Shown here: positions 1 to 7,700 of the stretch, one piece after another
Layout: the number at the start of each line of letters is the position of its first letter
Position numbering within the stretch: position 1 is the first letter of the stretch
From: Gonium pectorale
Lineage: Eukaryota; Chlorophyta; Chlorophyceae; Chlamydomonadales; Volvocaceae
Reading direction: 5' to 3'
NCBI GenBank assembly: GCA_001584585.1
Contig: LSYV01000019.1
Location: 1,312,782-1,328,002, forward strand
DNA: 15,221 nt
Notes under the pieces: model-generated
What the model saw: the letters and a program-made list of their open reading frames with translations, nothing else
What the model was told of the DNA's origin: nothing
Databases searched by the model: none
Program-made: the position numbers and the translations under genes

Positions 1-848
1 GGGGAGGGGGAGCGGTTCAATTGAGGACTCCCGGGGGGCCGGGGTCCTACGCCCACGCCAGGTAGGGGACACGACCTGTGTGTCCCCGACGTCCCCCCCC
101 GCCCCGGAGTCCCCCCCCCATCCCGCAGGCCCCACAGTCGTGCCGGGCCGGAGGCGAAACCCCACGCCGCCCTGCCCCGCCTCCCCTCCGGGTCCCAGCA
201 GCCGGGCAGCGGTGGCGCTGCGTCGCGGCCCCACCCGCCCCTGAGGCCCGCCGCAACCGCCCCCACCAACCACCGCCGCGCCACCCCTCCATTGGAGCCC
301 CAAGCCACTCAGCCCCGGGGGACGGCCCACGTCCCAACTGTCCCTTAGCCCCGGGGGACGGCCCACGTCCCAACTGTCCCTTAGCCCCGGGGGACGGCCC
401 AGCTGTCCCTTAGACCCGGGGGACGGCACAGCTGTGTACGCCTCCGGCCTGCCAGCAGCAACGCCCACGCCGACCTGGCCTTGGCGTGGTCCGCTGCAGT
501 CGACCGCCGTGAGCCAGGCAGCCGGTCGGGACGTGAGCGCAACAGCGCATGGCGTCCGCTGTCCGCACAGACACCTACGTGCTCCTAGGTCCATCCCCGG
601 CTGCCTGCGCGCCCGAATCCCTGCCGGCACCTTGCAGTTGGCCCCACCCATGACGTGGGGGGGGACGCAGGGGCCACAGCCGCCGGCCTCCCGTGGGGCT
701 GAGGGCCCCAGCCCCAGCCCTTCGTGCCCCCAGTGGGCTGATCATCGCGTTTCTTCACCGATATCCCCGGCTGCATGCGTGTCGAAGGGTCTGCGCGCCT
801 CCCCGGCGACAAGGCTCACGGGCCCCCATCCCAGCGTCCCGTGCGCAC
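1..848 (-). other. Intron of the BolA gene (visible part), no exon recognised
   Basis: This stretch follows the splice donor of the BolA exon on the minus strand (GTGCGC reading down from base 848). I looked on the minus strand for the usual C-terminal BolA segment (a Tyr-Lys-Ala-Ile-Trp-Glu-Glu-Leu type motif) and did not find it, so the remaining exon or exons are probably beyond base 1. The stretch contains the 36-bp tandem repeat at 311-437 and GC-rich low-complexity sequence. Open frames on both strands here show no domain and look like compositional shadows. Confidence 0.55.
311..437. repeat. 36-bp tandem repeat, about 3.5 copies
   Basis: Two identical 36-bp units lie at 311-346 and 347-382. 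They are followed by a 29-bp shortened unit at 383-411 and a diverged partial unit at 412-437. The unit starts with agccccgggggacggc. The array lies inside the presumed intron or 3' part of the BolA gene and shows no coding constraint: the unit is divisible by three, but the third copy loses 7 bp, which breaks the frame. Confidence 0.9.
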
Positions 849-1253
849 CTTGAACACCATGCGCTGCCGCTGCATGCTGCTCTTGCCCGCGAACTGCGCC
901 GAGACCACATCGATGCTGACGTGGCGACCGTCGCCGTACACGTCTGTCACCGTGCACTTGTCCGTCTCGAGCGCCTCGCTGATCTTGGCGCGCATGCTCT
1001 CCATAAGCTCCGACGTCACTTGGCCGGCGGCGCCGCCCAGGGGTGCGGGGCTTGCTGCCCCCGGACCCGACACGGGAATGCTCCGCGCGACGGGGCTGGC
1101 CAGGGGGCGCTGCTCATGCCGCCGGGGGGCCAGGCGAGCGCCCGACACGCGGAGGGGGCGCATCGCCACCAGTGTCGACGACGTGCTGCAAGCCTCCTGA
1201 GAGGCCACAGCCCGGCCCGTGGTGGCGACGTTGCGAGTGATCAGGCTGGCCAT
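849..1253 (-). CDS. BolA-family protein, probable organelle-targeted (5' exon, partial)
   Basis: BolA proteins partner monothiol glutaredoxins in iron-sulfur cluster handling and redox sensing; plants and algae have plastid and mitochondrial members. The exon encodes 135 residues and ends in phase 0 at an AAG|GTGCGC donor. Residues 1 to about 75 are rich in Ala, Ser, Arg and Pro with very few acidic residues, as in a transit peptide. From about residue 84 the sequence matches the BolA fold: a helix beginning MESMRAKISEAL, then the strand motif DVYGDGRHVSIDVVS, then FAGKSSMQRQRMVFK. This is close to plant plastid/mitochondrial BOLA4-type proteins. The final helix of the domain must be in a downstream exon outside the window. 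I chose the ATG at 1253 because it begins the transit-like segment; the frame is open further upstream to 1445, so an earlier start cannot be excluded. SufE-BolA fusion is less likely, since no SufE domain precedes the BolA part. The gene is divergent from the SAP/tRNase Z-like gene. Confidence 0.85.
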
Positions 1254-1726
1254 CGCGGCTTGCTGGGCGGGTGTGGTAGGATGAAGGAGGAAGCTCGATG
1301 TGGGCTGGCGTAGAAAGAGAATACAATTTACTTGTCTATCACATTGATCGGCCACGGACGTAGTCGAGCCCAGCCCGGCGCCACCACAAGCCGTTGCACG
1401 GCGGTTCCAACCGGCTTGTCGCTCGCTCCCAAAGTTCAATTGCATGCATACACCAAGGCATCCACATCGAGACGAGTTTTACATTTCAACATGTCGCTGC
1501 ATGAACTTTTAAGGCGGCGCTCTGTTGCATGCCGCTGACTGTCTAAGCAGTTCTGCTCAAACCCCGTCAATAATCCAGGTCTCTTACCCGACACCCTCCT
1601 GGTCCGAATTATTGCCGCGGACACGGAGTCTTGCAGATATAACCCCACCTCGACCACAGCCCTCTTTCGGACTCGTCCCATTCCCTATACACTCCTCGGC
1701 ACCCTTCCTCCCTACTCCCTCTCGCA
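1254..1726. promoter_or_regulatory. Divergent intergenic promoter region
   Basis: These 473 bases separate the start codons of two oppositely oriented genes (BolA on minus, SAP/tRNase Z-like on plus). The region is visibly richer in A and T than the flanks, especially around 1320-1345 and 1435-1600, as expected of a promoter in this genome. It must contain both 5' UTRs and both transcription starts. No coding exon is supported in it. Confidence 0.6.
1636..1643 (+). promoter_or_regulatory. TATA-like box for the SAP/tRNase Z-like gene
   Basis: The sequence gatataac lies 84-91 bases upstream of the ATG at 1727. It would place transcription start near 1665-1670, with a 5' UTR of about 60 bases rich in pyrimidines. 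This is inference from position and composition only. Confidence 0.35.
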
Positions 1727-4700
1727 ATGCCTGTTGTTACGACCCCACATCAGCCGGCTCCGTACCAGCCCGCCGGCCCCGCCGCCGGCGCGCCCCTGGC
1801 ACTGAAGTCCGCCGGTAGCCGTTCGGGCCTCGTCCGGCGACCCCACCCCGCCTCAGCCGCGGCGGCCCCCGCACCCCTCCCCTCCACTGCTTCTGCTGTA
1901 TCCTGTGTGTGTTACGCCGCCGGCAGCCACGCCGCTCCGGGTCCCTGCCTGGCGGGTGCGGCCTCCCGGCTCTCCCGGCTGGGGTCGCTCCAACACCGCA
2001 ACGGCCCGGTCGCCAGCCTCCGGTTCCCCACCGCCGACAGCGGCGCCAGCCGCAGCACCATCGGCGGCAGCGCCTGGTGTGCGTGCCCCAGTCTGGGCCC
2101 CTCCTGGCCGCAGCCGGCTGCGCATCGTCATCATCGGGGGGTGGTAGGGGGCCGTCCTGGTCTCGGGCGGCTGCGAGGCGGCGCAGCGCCGCGGCATGCG
2201 GCTGCGGCGGCTGCGGCGGCCTCCGCCCCAGCGCCCTCCGGCCCCTCGCGCGCCCCCTCGCCTGCCTCCCGCGCCGGCGAGCCTTCGTCTCCAGGTCCGG
2301 AGGACCTGGCGGCGCTCAAGGTGCGGCGGTCGGCTGCGTAGTGCAAGCTTCTCGTGCATCTGCGCCACGGTTAGGAGCGCGCCAGCGGGGTAATAAAGGA
2401 AGGGAAACGGGTCGCGTCGTGGACACCGATTTGCATACTCAGTAGGAGGAGGAACGGCGGTCTTGGTTGAGTTGAAGGCGACCTGCGAAACTTCGACGTC
2501 GCTGATAGATTGCTGACATATGGAAGGGGAGGCAGCGGAGACCCCGCCAGCGGGGTGTGTGCGTGTGTTGAAAAGGAAAACGCATACGACGAGTGTGTGC
2601 GTGGGTATGTGTTGAAATGGAACGACGCATACGAGGAGCGTAAGCGCGAAAGTGATGGTGTTGTTGTAGGACCCAGCTACAGAGGGATTCGAAGGGGTGA
2701 TGTCCCTGCATGTTAGTTCGGCGGCGACCACCACCGTAGCCCCCGATGCGGCCCAGAATTTTCTCTGGGGTGACCCGGTGTGTATGTGTGCACGGGTTGG
2801 GGCCGGCGGTCGCTGCGGAGGGGACGGGTGGTAGTGGTGGCGGGGTGGAGTGGGGTGGGGTGGCTCCCAACTCGTGCTCCCCCCCGCCCACGACGCTCCG
2901 GTGGGCCAATTGCCTCCAGCTGCCAACTCGCCGCCACCGGCGCACCCGCCAACGCCACGGAGAGCCGCGACGCGACACCGCACGGCCGCTTCCGCCCGCA
3001 GGTCTCGGAGCTGCAGGCGGCGCTGGCGGCGCTGGGCCTCCCGCGCACCGGCCGCAAGGCCGACCTGGTGCTGCGGCTGACGGCGGCGCGCTCTGGCGTA
3101 GGTGGAGGCGGAGGCGGTAATGGATCTGATGGACCTTCGCTGGCACGCCAGGCGGCGGCGCCGGCGGCCGAGGCGGATGAGGACGCGCCGCCGGCCGCAG
3201 CCGCCGCTCGTCGCAGACGAGCTAAGGGGGAGGCGGTGGCGCCGGCGGGGTCGGCGGCAGCAGAGGACCGGGAGGCGGCGGGCGGGGCAGGGTTCGGGGC
3301 AGCAGCAGCCGCAGACGCCGGGACCGGGGCCGTCAGCGCGGCTCCTGCCCCGCGTCGCGTGGTGCGGCCCCGCCAGAGCGCGTCGACGGCGGGTGCAGCG
3401 GCGGGGCCGGTGGACACCGAGGCAACCGCCGCCACCCAGCCTGGCCGCACGCGGCGACTGGCGTCGCCGCCGCCGTCGCCGTCGCCGTCGGCGGCTGAGC
3501 CGCCGGCACCAGCCGCCGGCACGGGACGGTCACCGTCGCCGCCTCCCTCGTCGGATGCCTCGCTCCGTTCGCGGACCCGAGGCGCCGTGGCGGCGGCGCC
3601 GCCAGCCGCCGACGCCGACGCCAGCCCGTCGACGGGCACGGCGGCGGCGCTGAGGCGCGCGTCCGGCTCGACGGCGTCGCCGTCCCCGTCGGCGTCCAGG
3701 TCGCCGTCGCCGTCGCGGCGGCCGTCGGCGGCGCAGTCGGCGTCGGGCGGGGACTACGACCCCGCGCGGGGCCCGCCGCCGGACCTCCGCGACCTCCCGC
3801 CCTGGCCTGCCATGTGAGTGCCAGGTGGCCATACGCCAGATTGGCAGTGCTGGGGCGCGGGAGGTGGGGGGCGAGATGGGGGCCGCGGGGAGCGCGGGAG
3901 GGGGGGCGCGGGACATCGTCGTTGGCGCTGAACGCCTGGGGGCCTAAACAGAAGGGGCGCGCGAAGACGGACGGACTGATGGGGCGGATTAGCAGCGGCT
4001 CAGGGAGCCCGGGAAGGACAACGAAGCGCTGACGTGCTGTACGTGAACAGTCGCCGCCGGGCCTTGTGACATCGCTCAGGCGTCGGCTGGCCCATGGCCC
4101 GACCAGCGTCGGCCGATAGAGGCCTCCCTCCGGTGCCGGGCCTCCCTCCGGTGCCGGGCGCCGCTGCGTGCCACTCCTGCCGGCGCTGCTGCTGTGCGCG
4201 CAGCTGTCGGGCCTTCGTTGGGCTCGTGGGCTTGTTTGGGTTTGTCGTGTGCCAAGACGTGGGCGCCGCCCCAGCCCGGCGACGCCCCTCCGGGTCCGCT
4301 GCTGTGGCGTTGCACTGGCGTCCCGCACGTATCCCCCTTGCTCCCTTGCCTGCGCCCTTTCCGCGTCCCATGGTTATGCGGGGACTGTCAAGGGACCTGG
4401 GGCAATAAAGAAAGGGAAACGGGTCGCGTCGCGGACACCGAATCGCATGCTCAGTAGGCGGAGGAACGGCGGACTTGGTGGAGGTGTAGGCGACCTGCAG
4501 AGCTTTGACGTCAGCGACGAGCGAACAGTGCTGTGGCATATCTTCAAAGGTTGTGGTTGCTGGGGCCTGGGGCGAGCTGGTTGGGAGATAGCGCTCAGAA
4601 CCCCAAGCATGCGCCCCGAAGACACACCATCCGGGGCCCTCACTTCACGCCTCTCCCTCCCTTGCACACCCACAATACCCCCATACCTCCTCTCCACATC

Positions 4701-7700
4701 ACTGCTGGCTGCCCGCCCGTCCCCATCGAAGACATGTCGACAACCTCACACCCCGTCCCCCCCCCCGCCTCCCTCGCCAGGTTCATGGGCCAGCCGCGGC
4801 GGGTGACGGAGATGGCGCCGGGGGACCCGGACGAGCAGGTGCGCGCGACCCATGGGTCGCCTGTACTTCTGCGCTCCCGCGTTTACGTTCGCGCCCGCAC
4901 CCAACAGCACCCACCCACCGCGCCTCCACTCAGACCCGCTGCCGCCTTGCTGCGTGTCCAAAACCTCTTTCCAACGCCCCCGGTCCCCTGAACCGCCGCC
5001 GTGCGGCAACGCGGCACCTCCCGGCCGGCACCTCAGCAGCACATCTTGGCCGTAGTAGTGCGCCGCGTGCATCTTAGGCCTTTGCGCCGTTGTCATGGGC
5101 ACTCTCCCCGTGGCGGTCAGCTGCGCCGAAAACGCCTATCCGACCCAGTCGCAGCCGCCGCCAACCACCACCCCTCCTCATCAATCACCGCCGACCCCGT
5201 TCGATCCCCGCCGGACCCCTGCGTCGCCCCATCAGGAGGTGCTGCTGCTGTCCAACCCGGCGGGCCTCACGCTGACCAGCCTGGGCTCAGCGGCGGTGCG
5301 CGCCTCCGCCACGCGCGGGCTGGGCGGGCTGGCCATGGCCCGCGGCAAGGACATATTCATCTTCGATGCGGGTGAGGCCCGACGGGATCCGCATGGGAGC
5401 GGGGGCGGGGGCGGTTGCGGGGGCGGGGGCGGGGGCGGGGGCGGGGGCGGCCAGCGCCCGGCAGCCGGCGACCGGCGACCCAGGTGTGTGTCGGGTGCAG
5501 TGTGCAGTGTGGCTGGGGCGCGCTCAGATCTCTCGCAAATCCTCCGATCCGGGGTCACCGGGCGGGAGCATGGTGCCGCAGGATGCCCGGCCGCTCCAGG
5601 CAGCCCATGAACCAAGCCCCGCGCCTCCCTCCCCCAGCCCCAAGCCCCCCGCCTCCGATCCGGCGTCACGCGTACCGACCCGCTTCCTTTCTTCGCTTCC
5701 CCCCGCCCCACCGTTTCCGCCCCCCCCCCGGCCGCCAGGGGACGACACTCAGCGCCAGGTGGGGCGGCTGCAGCACGTGCGGCCCTCCAAGATCTTCCGC
5801 ATCTTCCTGACCAGCCTGGCGCCAGGTGCGGGCGCAAAGGGCGCGCACCGCTCCCTCCGGGCCGTGTCAAAGGGCGCGGGGCAGCCCGCTGCTGCCCGAC
5901 GCACGAACCGGCGTCTGCTGGGCAACCTCAGCACCCTCAGCACATCCCGACGAGCCCCCCAAACCGCAACCCGAGCTCTCCGCGCCTCTACCGCCACCCC
6001 GCTCTGGGTCCGCCGGACCAGCGGGGCCTGCCGGGCGCGTCGTGCGCCAACGCCCCTTGCTCCCCGCCAACTGACCATCGCCGCCCCACCGCTTCCCAAA
6101 CCACACTCCAACTACCGTATCTTTCGACCTTGTTGCGACCACCCCCGCCGCCGGCCACCACACCGTGCAGAGTCGGTGCTGGGCCTGCCGGGCCTCATGT
6201 GCACCATCAACAGCGCGCGAGAGCGGGGCCACGAGCTGTCCGACATCCCCGTACATGTGTACGGCCCGCCCGGTACGGCAGACTTCCTGGCCAGCATGAT
6301 GCGGGTCAGCCAGACGTACCTCGAGATCACGATTGTCGTACATGAGGTACGGTAAATGTGCTGTATGTGTGCATGTACGGCGGGGCGGGATCGCGCTGGC
6401 GCGCGCGGCGCGACTGCCCAGTGGGCCGTTTGGCGTGCACCAGCTCTTGGTGGCCACCAGCGTTACGTCAGTCACACACACCGACGCATGCCGCCCCGAC
6501 CTCCTGACCCCCGCGGCCCCTTCTTCCGTGCATCCTTGTTCCTCACCCACGTGCCCTTGGCGTCTGCCTCTCACCCATGGTTTCCTCCTCACCCACGTGC
6601 CATGGCTGCTTCCTTGTGGCGCGTCCTTTGGCCCGGCACGGCACGACCCCCGGCGGCCTCCGACGGCGCCGGCAGCGTTAGCCGCGTACGTGCCCACAAC
6701 CAGCACCGAAGAACGCCGCATGGACGCCCGCCTTCCCGCTCAGCACCCGTGTCCTCAAGCCCCCAACCCCCGTGGTGCTTCCGCCCTCCCGCTGCTCCCG
6801 CCCTCCCCGACCCCCACCACCCCCGCCCCACCTGAATCTTACTTTTTCCCACTGCCCCCCCCCCCGCCCCCCACTCCGCCACCCCACCCGCAAAGGTCTG
6901 CCCGCGCGCCGTGCCCGAGTCCCGCTCCGAGCCGTCGCTGTACGCCTCGCGGGCGCGCATCTGGCGGGTGCTCATGCCGCCCGACCAGCTCAACCCGCGC
7001 GGGGGGGTGGACGCGTCGCTGCTGCTGTTCGCGCCGTCGCAGGTCCGCCGCCGTCGACGCCCCGCGCCCTCCCTGTCGCCCTGTCGCCCCATATCCCGCT
7101 TGGCCTCGGGGTCCCGCACACGCGTATCTCACCCAGGGGGCCGTCCGCGCCGGGAGCGTCTCCTGCGTCTGTGTGTATGTCTATGTGCGTGTAATGCGGG
7201 TTGTCGCGCGTACGTTACGTCGGTACATGAGTCGGGTTTGTGGGGGCGCGGCTGGCGCACGGACAGGGATGGGTCACGCGGCGCGTCCGCGGACCGCCGG
7301 TCGGCAGCCGGGGCACCGCGGAAACGCCCCCCCCCCCGGGGAGCACACCCGACGTCCGCTGGGGGCGGGGTGCCTGCCGCGCGACGCAGCCGCGGTCCCC
7401 TGCCAGGCAGCCGAACCCGCCATCCCGCCGCCGTCCCCTGACCCGCAGGGCCGGGCCCAGAAGAAGAAGGGCCGCAACGCGAGCGGCGGCGTGCTGGGCT
7501 TCGACCCGCGGGCCGGCTACCTGCCCTGGCCACCGCTGGCGGCGGGAGACCCCGACCGGTGAGGGCGCGAGGAAGGGGGGGAGGACGCGCTTTCATGGGT
7601 CGTTGCCCGCATCTCGCTCGGCTTCTCGAGGAGAATCCCCCCCGTTCCCCCCTGCTCCAAGAGCCCCCCGCGACGGGAGCTTTTCGTTTCTTCGCCTTCG

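Larger units (their letters stand above)
2321..3001 (+). other. Intron 1 of the SAP/tRNase Z-like gene
   Basis: The intron has donor GTGCGG and acceptor CCCGCAG and splits the SAP domain between Lys198 and Val199 without a phase shift. It carries repeat family A (2389-2505) and repeat family B (2555-2694) almost back to back, followed by G-rich sequence. The 376-residue minus-strand frame covering it is mostly a translation of these repeats and is not a gene. Confidence 0.8.
3814..4780 (+). other. Intron 2 of the SAP/tRNase Z-like gene (967 bp)
   Basis: Donor GTGAGT is at 3814 and a C-rich tract precedes acceptor CAG at 4780. It splits Met469 in phase 2. It is the longest intron in the window. 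It contains an 18-bp tandem duplication (4123-4140 and 4141-4158) and repeat family A copy 2 (4401-4517). No coding exon is supported inside: the 331-residue minus-strand frame at 3333-4328 runs antisense through exon 2 and has no domain. Confidence 0.8.

Noticed and set aside
2060..2145. RLRIVIIGG-like segment in the second frame, resembling a dinucleotide-binding start
   Set aside because: It meets a stop immediately, has no following glycine-rich continuation, and lies in another frame of the exon that leads correctly into the SAP domain.
2655..2720. ttcgaat near 2686-2692, like a tRNA B box on the minus strand
   Set aside because: The flanking five-base T-stem does not pair and no A box or acceptor stem fits; it belongs to a dispersed repeat.
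1853..2983. 376-codon minus-strand open frame
   Set aside because: It runs antisense to exon 1 and through intron 1; its more protein-like middle part is a translation of repeat families A and B (the family A part recurs at 4400-4520). No domain is visible.
2713..4328. Overlapping long minus-strand frames (308 and 331 codons) opposite exon 2
   Set aside because: Low-complexity Ala/Arg/Pro composition expected from the antisense of a GC-rich Ser/Ala/Pro linker; no domain and no consistent splice sites.
5366..6355. 329-codon plus-strand open frame
   Set aside because: It reads through introns 4 and 5 in a frame that is correct only for exon 6; the spliced model explains the conserved segments better.
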